Assembly: GCA_024195265.1 (NCBI GenBank)
Contig: JAJLRJ010000013.1
Coordinates: forward strand, 2,469,001 to 2,533,000
Origin: Dendrophyllia cribrosa
Lineage: Eukaryota > Cnidaria > Anthozoa > Scleractinia > Dendrophylliidae
Reading direction: 5' to 3'
Length of the DNA stretch: 64,000 nucleotides
Below the pieces are notes generated by a model that saw nothing but the letters and a program-made list of their open reading frames with translations, did no database searches and had not been told where the DNA came from. The position numbers and the translations under genes were made by a program. Shown in pieces: positions 11,604-22,851 of the stretch (position 1 is the stretch's first letter; every line of letters starts with the position of its first letter).

Positions 11604-12476
11604 GGCTGCGTTTTTTTGGGAGAATCCGAAATTGGATTTGTGATCTCGGATCATATGGATTTTTCATGACCAAAAAAACGAAAAATCCTAAAACGGATCA
11701 TTTAACGTAAAAAAAACCGTTGGTATGCAAATGAACCTATTTTGACTCGCTTGTGTTTATCAGCCTGCTCGACAAATAGTTTTCAAAATATAAGCAATAA
11801 AATCTTAGCTGAATTGCCCATGATATGAAATCGCGGAAGAAACAAAACAGCGAACGGAACGAGTAAATTTGCACGAAAGACCGCTTGTCAGATGTACTTT
11901 TTTCGAATCCATTCCCAAAAAAACGCTCTGATCACGAATCTAAAAATCCGGATTTGGATTTGATCAGAAGAATCCACCCTGAGTGTGGGGCTGCGTTTTT
12001 TTGGGAGAATCCGAAATTGGATTTGTGATCTCGGATCATATGGATTTTTCATGACCAAAAAAACGAAAAATCCTAAAACGGATCATTTAACGTAAAAAAA
12101 AACGTTGGTATGCAAATGAACCTATTTTGACTCGCTTGTGTTAATCAGCCTGCTCGACAAATAGTTTTTAAAATATAAGCAATAAAATCTTACCTGAATT
12201 ACCCATGATATGAAATCGCGGAAGAAACAAAACAGCGAACGAAACGAGTAAATTTGCACGAAAGACCGCTTGTCAGATGTACTTTTTTCGAAACCATTCC
12301 CAAAAAAACGCTCAGATCACGAATCTAAAAATCCGGATTTGGATTTGATCCGAAGAATCCACCCTGAGTGTGGGTTTTATGGATTCATGATCCGTTTTTG
12401 GATTTGCCCAAAAAAACGCAAAATCCGTTTTTGGATTCAGAAATCCGGATTTGGATTTTCCCAAAAAAACGCATCC
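11604..12476. mobile_element. Tandemly duplicated MITE, 385-bp offset
   Basis: A partial unit (11604-11988) is followed by a longer one (11989-12476). Both start GGCTGCGTTTTTTTGGGAG and share AATCCGAAATTGGATTTG and nearly all of their next 370 bp. The longer unit ends AAAAAAACGCATCC, the inverted form of its start. The interior is rich in GGATTTGGATT-type words. No coding capacity. Clear flanking duplications were not found, so the superfamily is open. Confidence 0.75.
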
Positions 12477-12483
12477 TTAAATA

Positions 12484-12597
12484 AATTCAACTTGAAACAA
12501 AAGACATCACTAGGACGCTCATGGGAATGATAGTAGGGATTTATATGGTTTATTCCCCTAAGCCTCGAAGTGATGTTTTTTGTTTCAAGTTGAATTT
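12484..12597. repeat. Imperfect hairpin repeat
   Basis: TTCAACTTGAAACAAAAGAC and GTTTCAAGTTGAAT form inverted arms of about 27 bp around a 55-bp loop, directly after the tandem MITE. It may be a separate small element or the remnant into which the MITE inserted. Confidence 0.6.
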
Positions 12598-12619
12598 AAA
12601 TGTATATCGAAATTGGGCT

Positions 12620-12770
12620 TTTGTCTGGCTAAACTGGGAAGCATTGTTGCGGAATGACATTGTTTCTTCTAATGTGGCTTAACAAGGAAACACTGTTGCG
12701 GAAACATTTGTTTCTTCTAATGTCGTTAAAATGGGAAACTTTTGCGTCCGCAACAATTTTCTGCAGCAAA
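12620..12770. repeat. Degenerate tandem repeat of about 63 bp
   Basis: The words TGGGAA or AAGGAAACA, GTTGCGGAA and TGTTTCTTCTAATGT recur two to three times with a spacing of about 60-65 bp. No coding or regulatory signal was recognised. Confidence 0.5.
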
Positions 12771-13719
12771 GAGGCACTTCTCAAAAAGGCGCGTTTGGCA
12801 AGTCACGCAACACACTCTGATGCGACTGTCACGTGCAAGCATTGATCGATAACCTCTCACAAAGGACCACCCAGGAAAAGTGAAGTGGTCGTTTAATGAA
12901 AGGTCTGAATATTTTTTGTGATCGACTGAAATTGACAATCAGACAAGTGGTTGCGAAATAGAGAATTTCACACAGGGGGTTTAAAACAATAAAGTGGTTG
13001 TACTGAGTGTTTGACCTCTTTTATGTAAAATCATCGCAAAACTAGTTCACGTATCCAAAAGTCCCTAAAGTGGCTAAAAAATCGTTCTTTTGCACCAGAT
13101 AAAGGCAAAACAGGTAGCCGCGGATTGAAACGAAGCATTGAATTGCGAGGAGAATTTCTATCAGGCGTTAGAGCCATATGATTTCCTGCTCAGCAGGAGT
13201 CTTGTGCTCAGCCAGATTTGTAGGTAATTTATCGGTAAGACGATAAATAAAGTAAAAAACAACGTGAGAACAAACTGAAAACGTGCATTTTTGCACAGGT
13301 TTTATGGTGGCCTTGAACTCACATACGAGAACTAGAGTGCAAAAAAAACACACATCTTTTCATCAGATTCTCTTGGGCTTAACTCCATAAACAGGATTAT
13401 TGTTGAATTTGACAAATTTATAACAAGAGACAAAAAAGCTAGGAAGACTCCATGACGTAAATGCATAATGACACTAAAGTTAGAACCAACTTATACATCA
13501 TAATAAACAGCACCTGAAGAAAGTATTTTACTCACTAGCTTTCATTTAAATGGTCACAATTTCAAATTTCATGACCAAAAGTAACAGCCAAACTTTCATG
13601 TATCAGTTAACAAGGTTTAATCCGCTCAGGCATTAATTTAAGGTTTTATATTAAGAGTTTTTGTATTTTTACGGATTTTATACAGTCAGTTCTTCCTGAG
13701 ACATTCGTACTCTTGATTT

Positions 13720-13935
13720 AGAACCCTTCAACTACTCCCAAGAGTGCCAAACATCAAAATTCAAGAAAAATCTCTAATTTAATTTTGCAAAATATTGCAA
13801 AACAAATGGTACCATGCTAAAGTGCTGCTGAAGAGGTTTCATTTGAATGGTTACACCATAGCATTTTGTCCACAGACTTAAAAGTTAGAACTACATGTCT
13901 TCGTAAATAATGACTCTGGGAGTGAAAGGGTAAAG
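13720..13935. mobile_element. TTAACCCTTT-type MITE containing a 106-bp-like core
   Basis: The left part reads ACCCTTCAACTACTCCCAAG and the right part GGGAGTGAAAGGGT, an imperfect inverted terminal repeat. Between them lies GGTACCATGC, then CATTTGAATGGTTACAC and CACAGACTTAAAAGTTAGAA, which align with the 106-bp satellite unit. Comparable copies are at 24957-25171, 28130-28345 and 30488-30700, some in opposite orientation. Confidence 0.6.
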
Positions 13936-13957
13936 GCGTGATCGGAAACTGCAGTGA

Positions 13958-14652
13958 ACATGAAATGAAAAATGTGTGAGAAGAATAAAATCTGATTTCA
14001 TAGAAGGATATATAATTACCTCTGTTTTGCAGACATTTATTAATAAACGTGGCTATTGAAAGATGAAATCGATCCCTAGCGTTCCTGATTCAAATAAATG
14101 CCGCGAAGCAGATCAACTTTCCTTTGCATGTTAAATTCTAAGGCGTGGTCACTGATTTAAATGAAAGCTATTGAGTGGGACTTTTATGTGACGCTGTCAG
14201 TTTTCTAATTTCAGTGAAGTGAATATTTTAACAGACCCTCTTGTCGTTTATTCTTTTGTGATCGATATTTGTTTTCAGTTGTGCTTCTGAGAGGATTCAT
14301 GAAACCAATTGCCTTGAGTCAGTTGAGCCCTGTATTCCGCTTTTATCAAGGATTCATTTAACCCTCATATTTTTAAAGGAAAACATAAAATGTTACAATT
14401 TAATGTCATCTATTATCATTCAATAAAATCCTAAAATGCATGTGACATCATAAAAGAGTCATTTTTCGATTAAAGCTACTGCCGAGTAGTACCTTCTTGT
14501 TCTACTGTTTATAGTATGCTCTTACAGTACAAGGTGGTTTTAACTTTTGAATCACCTAAAGTGTGACCATTCAAATGAAAACAGTCGAGTGCAGAACTTT
14601 CTTGTGCCGTTTGTTTTTTTCAAATTTCCCTAACCTTAACCAACACTTACAA
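13958..14652. repeat. Segmental duplication, copy 2 (partner at 1-796)
   Basis: Direct copy of the window's first 0.8 kb. It lacks the poly-G element present in copy 1 and carries about 45 bp absent from copy 1 near 14450-14490. It lies 4.3 kb downstream of the cysteine-rich gene at 18.3 kb, on the same side as copy 1 relative to the gene at 6.1 kb. Confidence 0.8.
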
Positions 14653-15417
14653 TATTTTTACACTTTGAATTATACAACTATTCAAACTGAAGAGGGTTTA
14701 AAGAGTATTTAGTCTATAGGTTCTTTACCTCCAATAGTCGCTGATATAGGACTGAAATCTGGAAAGTCTTCTCAAATGTAAGTGTTCGTGTCGGTGCGAA
14801 GAGAAAATGAGATAGACTACCAATACTAAACGTGACCGAGAAAAATATGTTCACTGCAAACTTCAAATTATAGCAACACTTGTTTACATAAAAGAATACA
14901 ATGGTTATCTAAATATAACCAAGATTGAAGGGTACGTGATGTTATTGCGAAATATCTGATTACATGTAAATGCTAGATCAAGCTGCGAGCAAATCTTCCC
15001 GACGGCTGGAAATCACATTTTACTTTGTTTTTGTATTCGCAAAATTCATGCACATAAACATGAACAACTGGCTATGTCTGGCACGTCCAGATTTAAGCAT
15101 TTCACCCCTTTCTTCAGTCAAACGTCGATTTATGTAATGCAACTTAGAATAGCGCAGACAACCAAAAATAGCCACCGGTTTCTGTGCAGTTGTTGGACAG
15201 AAAACCTTTTGTTTTTGACTGGTCAATATCAACATGTCAAAATTTTAACCCATTGTTGCGCCATCAACATCTTTACCGCCTGTGATCACAGTTGTTTGCT
15301 TCGCGCTCGCCTGCCGCGCTTAAAAAAAATAACGCCCGTTCTGCAGGCTAAACCGGTGAAGTCAAACGCACGTACAACACACGGGGTCGTACAAATCACC
15401 ACTAGTAACAACAGAAT

Positions 15418-15482
15418 AGCCTGTGACAGCCGCCTCCTTCCCTCACATTTTTTCTGAGGGGAGGAGGTGGCTGTCACAGACT
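15418..15482. mobile_element. 65-bp mini-MITE with 10-bp TSD
   Basis: The element is almost entirely terminal inverted repeat: AGCCTGTGACAGCCGCCTCC at the left and GGAGGTGGCTGTCACAGACT at the right, with a short loop. It is flanked by exact copies of ACAACAGAAT (15408-15417 and 15483-15492). The first nine bases of its end match the end of the larger transposon at 37040-38385. Duplications of 9-10 bp suggest a Mutator-like mode of insertion (inference). Confidence 0.75.
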
Positions 15483-15805
15483 ACAACAGAATCGCACATC
15501 GCAGTTAACGCTAGTTGCTAACTAAAGTTCTCAGCTGAAAAATCATTTAGTCGACGTTTCAACTGCATTTATAGTCAAGGTTGGAAAAAACGCAAAACTC
15601 TCTCCGGCTGCATAGGCTTCAATTAAGGGGAGAAGTAGGGAGAAACTGAGAGAATAATTTTGCCTAGGGATTGTGGCATGGCACATGGCACATGGCCCAG
15701 GAATGTCTTCCTTACTCCGTGTCAGTGTTACACCCATGCCAGCTGTCGGAGGGTCGTAGACTGCGAGCTGTCCCATATTTTTGTTTTAGGTTCGTTACTT
15801 TCAGA

Positions 15806-16588
15806 CCCGGGGGGGGGGGGGGGGTACTCCCTATAATGGGCTATACGGGGATGCTCCGCCCGAAAGGGGTACCTTATGCTAACCTAATCTTTAGTTTTTA
15901 CTATCTTGTAGGTCATTTCCGCCCCTCCTCTTTTTTTTAAATATGTATTGCGACATTCTCCTTTATATAATGTTGTATTTTCATTTTATAATTGAGTAAC
16001 ATCTTATAACCTGAAGAAGGCTGGTCTGGCCAGCCGAAATATTGTTTGAAATATATTTACTTGTTGTATCAGCTTTGCAGTAGTCCTTGGACTTCTCGTT
16101 AGTATATTGATTCATTTTAGCTGATTAGGTCTCCTCCTGTGAGATCCAACGAAAAACCAGCAGGATCTTTGTCCACGGTTTTTGCAGTTAAACAAGTTTT
16201 TGCCTTTTTGAGGCTGGCAGTATATGAAAGGGTAGGGATTTCACGAGTTGAAGTATATGAAAGGGTAGGGATTTCACGAATTATAGGAAAGGGTAGGGAA
16301 AACACAAGTTGCAGTATAAAAAAGGGTATGGAAAACTGCCATTTAAGTATTATAAAAAGCGCCTTTCAAAATATATCAAACAGAGGCACGTAAATGCTAT
16401 ATGAAAGGGGTACCATTTTCATTGAAAGGTATATGAAAGGGGTACAATTTTCAATGAAAGGTATATGAAAGGGGTAACGTTTCTGTCAAAAACGGTATAT
16501 GAAAAGGTAAGGGTTTGGACCTTGGGGCGGAGCATCCCTGTACAAAACATTGTTGAGTACCCCCCCCCCCCCCCCCCCCCCCTCCGGG
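15806..16588. mobile_element. hAT-like poly-G element with nested insertion
   Basis: CCCGG plus a G-run followed by GGTACTCCCTATAAT starts the element; a C-run and CTCCGGG ends it. Flanks are CTTTCAGA and CTTTCAGG, a 7/8 target duplication. Body and internal TATATGAAAGGG repeats match 2126-2571, but about 330 bp (15876-16202) absent from that copy is inserted after GGGGTACCTT. Confidence 0.75.
15876..16202 (+). mobile_element. Insert with hammerhead-like core in poly-G element
   Basis: Comparison with the uninterrupted copy at 2126-2571 defines this insert. It contains CTGAAGA (16011-16017), a perfect hairpin GGCTGG/CCAGCC, GAAA (16036-16039), and ATATT pairing with AATAT before an A. That is the order of conserved parts in a hammerhead ribozyme (CUGANGA, stem II, GAAA, stem III, UH). 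Pairing for stem I is weak. Probably a noncoding Penelope-like remnant; activity is doubtful. Confidence 0.5.
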
Positions 16589-16792
16589 CTTTCAGGTAGC
16601 AAAAAAACTTACCATATATATTCGCCTTTGTAAAATCGCGAAAGAATTTTTATTTAAAAAGGTTATTATTAAGGAACTTCGAACAGACAAGTCTCGGTCC
16701 TTTGCATCTATCTATTATTTATGCTATAAAAGACATCTGTAAAGGGTTCAATTCTTTGGCGAGCTCTCTTAGATTGTATTGTAATCCATACG

Positions 16793-17122
16793 CCCGGGGG
16801 AAGGGGGGGGGGGGGGGGGTACTCCCCCAAAATACCTATACGGGTATGTGCCGCCCAACGGGGTCGTGATTTTGGGACTCCTGATTTAGAACGGGGTATC
16901 CATTTTAGAGACGTTTCCTAGAACGGGGTATAATATTTTGAATGCACGTAAGCTTCAAATTATCAGCAGTTATTTTTTCTAGAACGGGGTACATGTATTA
17001 AAAATTGACCTATTTCTAGAACGGGGCATCATTTTGAGTAAAAATTCTTTCTAAAACGAGGTCCAAATTTGGAGACCCGGGCGGCACATACCCACTCAAA
17101 ATATACCCGAGTACCCCCCGGG
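16793..17122. mobile_element. hAT-like poly-G element, GAACGGGGTA subfamily
   Basis: Complete 330-bp element from CCCGGGGG to CCCCCGGG with an exact 8-bp duplication, TCCATACG (16785-16792 and 17123-17130). Ends carry GTATGTGCCGCCC and its inverse GGCGGCACATAC. The interior repeats TCTAGAACGGGGTA-like words about six times. It has the termini of 2126-2571 but a different interior, so one terminal family carries several internal sequence types. Confidence 0.85.
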
Positions 17123-18278
17123 TCCATACGAGTGAATTGTTGGAATCGCTCCTGCGATTTTTGCTCAGGTTCCGCTTTTTTGCAGAGGTTCAATTTACTT
17201 TTGGGTTCATTTCTATCAGGGGATCGTTACTTTTGGATGGTCGCTACTTCCCGGAATTAATAAAAACCGTCACATTTTATCGCTCCTTTCGGAGGGTCGC
17301 TTACTCGCTTTTGCATTGGGGGTCATTGAGGGGTCATTTCGTTACCAGGCGCTAACGGGCAATTCCAGCAGTTTTCTGATAAAAAATGGCGGGCTACACG
17401 ACTCGAGGATAACAGCTCTGGTAGACAAATTGACTGAAACAGGATAAAAATAGCGAGAAGGGACTTCAAATAACAGGTGAGGTCGGGACTATAATATTTG
17501 TTTTACATATAGGCACAAAGTACTATTTTTATTTACGTGCAGTGTTTGTTTTCACGGTATATTAAAGAATTACAGAACACAATGTTTGCTTTAATATTTT
17601 CAGATGGACGTACGTACACGTCTAAATTAAACGTTCATAGCTCCAAAATCGCTTTCTTTATTCTTGTTTACGAACAGTGACCTCAATTTGCATGCTCGTA
17701 GTTCATTGTTCATTTATGACTAAGTGCTTTGTTTTAGTTTTCATCGCTAGTATTCCGTTTATTCTTTAGAGAAGGTTTTATATCATAACGACCTCCAGTT
17801 TGTCGTAGCTGCTGAGCGCGAAGGACGTTTCAAATGATCAATCAAACAATGCCTTCCCGCAACTTTAAATATTACAAAGATACATGCATTGAATGTCACG
17901 GGGCAGGCTAGTGTGACGGAATTCAAAACTATAGTGTCTGTCACGAGGCGTTCAATTTTTTTGGATTTTGTCTGTATCGAAACTCAGGCAGTTAACTGTT
18001 GCATTTGCGGTAAAGTCTGTTTACTGCCTTTACAGCAGCTGTCTCCTCTGTCTTTAAGCAATCCACAGAAACGTTGTTATCTCCTTTAACAGCGCTGCTC
18101 GCAGTACATGTCACACAACCGTATAAAGCTGTTACCACTACTACATAAATACTGTCACGAAATTAATATCTTCTGGTCACAAGTTGTTGTCTGTCACGCA
18201 GTTCTTTGCTGTTCACGGAACCTCTCATTATAACAAAGCTGTTATCATCCTGTGAGCTGCTGCAGTTTACTATATTTG
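17123..18278. other. Intergenic, no gene seen
   Basis: No supported exon. The last part is downstream of the paralogue B stop and may hold its 3' UTR, but no clear polyadenylation signal could be assigned with confidence. Confidence 0.4.
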
Positions 18279-18875
18279 TCACGCAAGTGAATTAAGACTC
18301 TCGATGCTACTACTAACGCTATGAATCTTCACGTATTTGGTGCCTTTAATAAATTTGACTCCTCTATGCCAATCATGTGGTTCCATTTCTCTGCAAGACA
18401 TGACCAATAACAGGAAAGACAAAATGCTTGTTGCTGCGAAAAGACCTGCTAATATGACCAGATAAAAACGCGGATAAATGGTTCGACACGTGACAGGAGT
18501 CACAGGAAAGTTGCATTCCTTTCCATTACATTCCTGCTTGCAGCGTCTTGCATTGCATTTAAACGAGCATGCTCCAGAAAGACACTGCTGACTACAATAA
18601 CCGACGTCACTTGTACACTCCATGTGGCAGCTGTGACATTTTTGATGACAACTGTCAGATGAACACGTGATTCTCTTGCATTTCGGGGCTTGGCAGGCCT
18701 GGTTACATATTAGATATTTGGATTCTCCGTATGTAACGCCACACTTGCATGACGTTTCATTACAGTGTTGTATGCAAGTATTGGATACCATTGCGTTACA
18801 ATTTTCTTCTGATGACGCAACAATTTCAGCCACCAACAGAAATTCAGTGATAAATCCCACGACGAAACAAAGCAT
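18279..18875 (-). CDS. Cysteine-rich single-pass membrane protein, paralogue B
   Basis: A 198-residue protein in one coding exon. Residues 1-20 form a signal peptide. The ectodomain (26-130) has 21 cysteines; 20 follow the family order, with C-x3-C-x4-C periodicity, CSSDSCHQKCHSCHMEC, a sequon at N39 in CNETSC, and SDVGYCSQQCLSGACSFKC. One helix spans about 138-160. The 38-residue cytoplasmic tail has basic residues and SSSIESLNSL, matching paralogue A. The ATG at 18875 lies eight bases after an acceptor (CTCCACAG), which rules out the longer upstream frame. Closest in layout to C; both share YLVILAGLFAAT in the helix. Extracellular disulfide-rich protein of unknown ligand; family not recognised. 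Confidence 0.8.
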   Translation of the reverse strand: MLCFVVGFITEFLLVAEIVASSEENCNAMVSNTCIQHCNETSCKCGVTYGESKYLICNQACQAPKCKRITCSSDSCHQKCHSCHMECTSDVGYCSQQCLSGACSFKCNARRCKQECNGKECNFPVTPVTCRTIYPRFYLVILAGLFAATSILSFLLLVMSCREMEPHDWHRGVKFIKGTKYVKIHSVSSSIESLNSLA

Positions 18876-18883
18876 CTTTATAT

Positions 18884-20555
18884 CTGTGGAGATTAAGAAA
18901 AATATCAATCAAACGGTTATTTTTATATTATATGGAGAAACACGTTTATGCTATCATCAAATTAATCAGTTTAATGCCGTTGGTAATCAGCCAGGAAGTT
19001 ATTTTTTTCCCACGAGATCATGACTGATCGTGGCCGCCAAGTTCAGCTCAATGGCAGTAAATCATTGAGAATGATGATCCAGTCTAACTTTGTTCTGGAA
19101 CGTTTTACTAACAAGAAAGTAACAAGCATATCCCCATGCACTTCCAACCTCGCCCAGACACCCATAAAGGCCAGAAGCCGAAAATCAGGCCAAGAATAAA
19201 ATAAACGACCGTATAGAACGGGGGAGAACTAAATGTAAAACTGTCGTTCACGCGGTCAGTTTTAACTATCATTTGAAGCTTTGCTTACACCACCACAACT
19301 ACTCACTGCCGAAAGGTGTATTATAAACCTATGCATGGTTTTAAAATATTGCTTAAATGCACGTTTCATCTGGCTTTAACTCCGCGAATATAACTAACAT
19401 CGCGAGAAAATGTTACCCGTTTAATAAAGAGGCATATTTCATGAGTTCTTTAACCTATTAACTTCGTTGAGTGCCTGTACCAGCAAAGTTTTGATAATTG
19501 TTTTAAAATATTCAACTGAGAAAAAGAAAAAAAAACTTTTCATACTCAATATTTTTCATTTGCTGATGGAAACACTTTTGTAGCCCGTTTATATGTTTTA
19601 AGCAAAGTAGGAGCTGTTAAACAAACCGTGTATCTTTTACTATTTTCCGATGATATTCTCAGTAAAACACAAAACTGCCAATTGAAAGAATTCTGAAAAA
19701 AATAATTCGTACCAACCGTAGTTCGAAGTTTCACAAGGCACGTAAGGACAAAGTTTCTTCTTCCAACAGAGTTCAAAATTGAACTGATACGAAACGTTTG
19801 TGTTACAGGATACATGGAGTCATGGGCGTTGTTACGTCCTTCCTTCTATCATGTCGGTTAGTGTTGTTTGAAGTTTCTGAAAAAAGTGATGACCTAACAC
19901 TTTTCACCGAGGTCAACTCAATGAAATTTTAACCGCGCAAGATTTTTCAAAAGGCTGACTGTATACGTCAAAGTAATTAAGAAGTGCTTGCGATTAATTG
20001 GAAGGATTAAAGTTCGTGACAGTTTTTTCTTTTATGCCGTGTGGCAAGACCTTGCTTCTATTTTTTATTCATCAGCCTCCCACATAACTTTTTGATTTGT
20101 TATTTGAGAAATATTTCTTGATAGCCTCACGTACCTTTGTATGTACTGAAACCACAAATGACAGTTTCTGTCGAGAAATTGAAAAACATCGTGCTATTAT
20201 ATTGCGACCTAAATAAACCCTCTTGACTGACAAACAAATTTATTTTTAAACTTGAACAAACAAGAATGAAACGGAAGTGTACATTAAACATTCCGTTGAT
20301 ATAAAATTCACGTTTTACCTAAAACGTAAAATTTTCAACATTGTTTCGAAAAATTTCCGTTTTCTTTAATGAAACATTAAAAGAAAATATATCTGTTATA
20401 TATTTATGAAATACTTAAAGAAAATATGTTACAGATAGTAACGCAGCCTTAGGAATTTTTTGGAAAGTGATTGACATATTCGTGGCACAAATCACGTCTC
20501 TATTTTTTTTTTTCATTCCTAGAGGCAAAATGTAGTCATTAATTTTTTTCCTGTG
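18884..20555. other. Upstream of paralogue B, no further exon located
   Basis: The 5' noncoding exon and promoter predicted from the acceptor at 18884-18886 should lie here or further right, but neither could be defined from sequence alone. No other coding signal was found. Confidence 0.35.
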
Positions 20556-20559
20556 TGGT

Positions 20560-20760
20560 GCTGTTTCAGTATTATGCTGTACAAGGTGGTTCTAACTATG
20601 AAATCCGTACTGAGTTTGGCCATTAAAATAAAAGCTGACTGAGCAGCACTTTCCTGTAATACTGTTTACTACGTTCTTCAACGTGGTTTTAACTTCTGGG
20701 GCTGTGGATGACATCCATAACTGTGTGACCATTCAAATAAAAGCCAAAGAAAAAATATTT
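20560..20760. repeat. Two diverged 106-bp-type units, inverted orientation
   Basis: GCTGTACAAGGTGGTTCTAAC and a second GTGGTTTTAACTTCTG copy, each followed by a CCATT(A/C)AAAT(A/A)AAAGC word, match the complement of the satellite unit. They are an isolated pair outside the main arrays. Confidence 0.6.
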
Positions 20761-20829
20761 CTTTGTTGATATCATTCTTGATTAAATTCTTATCTGACCT
20801 TAGCAACTTCCACACCTGGTATTTAACCA

Positions 20830-21055
20830 GAGAAGAGACATTCTAAAAAAATTCCCTGCTGCAACAGGGCTTGATAAGAAATTAAATACCAGCCTCGCGT
20901 TTTTTAAAATTAGATGCTTCCACGTCCACATCGTGTATTAGTAACGCCAGATATCGGTTAAGAGGAGACATTCTAAGAATTTCCATGCCGCAAGATTCGT
21001 CAGGACTTGAAATACGTGAGCCTCACGTTTTTAATTTTCCTTTACGTATCGAGTT
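20830..21055. repeat. Diverged tandem duplication of about 125 bp
   Basis: GAGACATTCTAAAAAAATTCC and the later GAGACATTCTAAGAATTTCC start two similar segments that both run into GCCTC(G/A)CGTTTTT. They are diverged and noncoding. Confidence 0.5.
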
Positions 21056-21289
21056 CCATTTCTTTCCTCGCCATGGTTTGACTAGGTAACTTCCTGTGGT
21101 TTTCATTATGATTAAAGTAGTTTGTTTTTGAACTTTCGGAAAACATGTTGAACATCATTTGCTGGCTCTTTTAAACAATGGGTACTGTTTTTGAGTTGTT
21201 TCAAATCCAATAAATAATCCTAAAATATCCTCTTGGGTTATTATTTTTGTGCAAGTAATTAATGGCCATCGATTATTTAGATAAAGACA

Positions 21290-21617
21290 CTTCCTTCTTT
21301 GGACTGGAGTTGCGTGTTTAGGGCGTCTAATTTCTCGAGAGTCATGTAGAGTGATATCCTGTTTTATTTCCTGCTGTCTTGAGCAAGCTAGTTCCCTGGA
21401 ATTCTATTAGATCGTGATGATATGCATGCACGTGTACTGTTTGAAACGTTACAAACTTCTTTGGACTAGCTATAGAGTTGAGTGTATTAAAAGGGCGTCT
21501 GATTTCTCGAGAGTGTATAGTGATATCCTGTTATATTTCCTGTTATCTAGAACAAGTTCCCTGGGATTCTATTAGATCATGATGATATGCATGCACGTGT
21601 ATTGTTTGAAACATTAC
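21290..21617. repeat. Tandem duplication of about 165 bp
   Basis: Both units contain ACTTCTTTGGACT, GGGCGTCTAATTTCTCGAG or its one-base variant, AGTGATATCCTGTT, and ATTCTATTAGATC followed by TGATGATATGCATGCACGTG. The second copy has small indels. No coding signal. Confidence 0.8.
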
Positions 21618-21849
21618 CATGGTGATTATTTTTCCTATGGGAGGCTGGGCATGGGTGAGCTGAGATCGCATATCATCGTTGATAGCGCGGCGGTTGCTGA
21701 CAGACTTCCATTCGATTTTTAACCCTTTCACTTCCGGTTCCAAAGTCTATGGAGAAATGTACAGTGGAACCTCGATTTAACGCGCGAAGTGCCAAGGGAC
21801 TGGGGAAAATGGTTCGTTATATCGAAAACCTCGTTATATCGAATTTGCG

Positions 21850-21928
21850 AATTTGCCCCTGTGGATTCCAGCCTTCGAGCTGAATGGGCCACCCTGCTGA
21901 AATAAAGTTTTACTTTACTTTACTTTAA
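21850..21928 (+). mobile_element. Short 5'-truncated LINE tail with ACTTT repeats
   Basis: Sequence absent from the sister element at 63.2 kb: GGGCCACCCTGCTGAAATAA followed by repeated TTTAC units. Such a tail is usual for the 3' end of a non-LTR retrotransposon inserted after severe 5' truncation. The flank AATTTGCGAATTTGC hints at a short target duplication. Confidence 0.6.
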
Positions 21929-21955
21929 TGTTCGTTATATCGCGGTATAGTTAAT

Positions 21956-22851
21956 TAACTTAACTTTATTTATTTATCCACGGGATCCTTATCACTAAAA
22001 AGTGGTCTTCTAAAGAGCCGTGCGCATTAAACCTAGTACAAAAAAGCTAAGACTTAAAAATTACAAACATTATTAAAAAAGAAATCCTATAATAAGTACG
22101 AAACTAAGTTAAGAAAATTCTAATATACAATAGCGGAATAAAAACTATTTAAAGTAGTGGCCTGCTTAACCTCCGCTGACAGACTGTTCCATGTTACTGC
22201 ACCCCTATAACGAAAACTTTTCTTGTGGGCCTCAGTGTTCGGTCGCGGAATAAACAGGTTATGTTGTGCACCTCGAAGATTATGTCTGTAAATGGTATTA
22301 ACGCTGGCGAATTTATCAGACAGGTATTCAGGTACAAGGTGATTTACAGTTTTGAACATTAGAGATTTCAGTTGTTTTGCACGTCTGTCAGCGAGGCTAT
22401 TCCATTTAAGGGCATGAAGAATCGGGGCAGATCTGGCATCCCAACTAGACCCTGTTATTATATATGCGTGCAGCCCTGTTTTGTAGTTTCTCTAGTTTTT
22501 GGCTGAGGCCATTACCGATACAGCCCCAGACAGCGCTGCAATAATCAAGATGCGGAAGAATCAATGACTTGTAAATTGTGACAAGGGTACTCTGGGGACA
22601 TATATGTCTTAGCCTCCTCAGGGAAGCAAGTACTTTAGCAACTTTACCAACAAGTTCTAAGATGTGAGCCTCCCACGAGAGTGTTTCATCAACCTGAACG
22701 CCTAGGCATTTGTAACTATTGACTCTTTCAATTGAATGCCCGTCAAGGCATATGTGTGGTTCACTAGGGAGCAAAGAGATTTTCTGCCTCGTGCCTGTAA
22801 ACAGACATTTAGTCTTGAGGACATTAAGACTTAGACGGTTACAATCGAGCC
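21956..22851 (-). mobile_element. 5'-truncated LINE nested in the Tigger-like element
   Basis: Boundaries come from comparison with 63127-63587, where AGTTAAT runs directly into AATTGTTTTG. Here about 900 bp intervene. The insert is a minus-strand non-LTR retrotransposon: a decayed reverse-transcriptase C-terminus, about 160 bp of 3' UTR, and a terminus rich in AAATAAATAAAG. It is younger than its host element. Confidence 0.8.
22120..22851 (-). pseudogene. Decayed LINE reverse transcriptase, C-terminal part
   Basis: Minus-strand translation shows motifs of non-LTR retrotransposon reverse transcriptases downstream of the catalytic core: WLDCNRLSLNVLKTKC, SYKCLGVQVDETLSWEAHI, ILPHLDYCSAVWG, KLEKLQNRAARI and, in the next frame, GAVTWNSLSAEVK. 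The frame is broken between RAARI and the following segment by what looks like a 1-2 base indel near 22440-22460, giving a premature stop at 22445. The catalytic domain and endonuclease are absent because the copy is 5' truncated. No functional protein is expected. Confidence 0.85.

Noticed and set aside
15286..15477. Minus-strand frame with a signal-peptide-like hydrophobic run
   Set aside because: It runs through the 65-bp mini-MITE at 15418-15482 and ends in low-complexity basic sequence; no cysteine pattern of the gene family.
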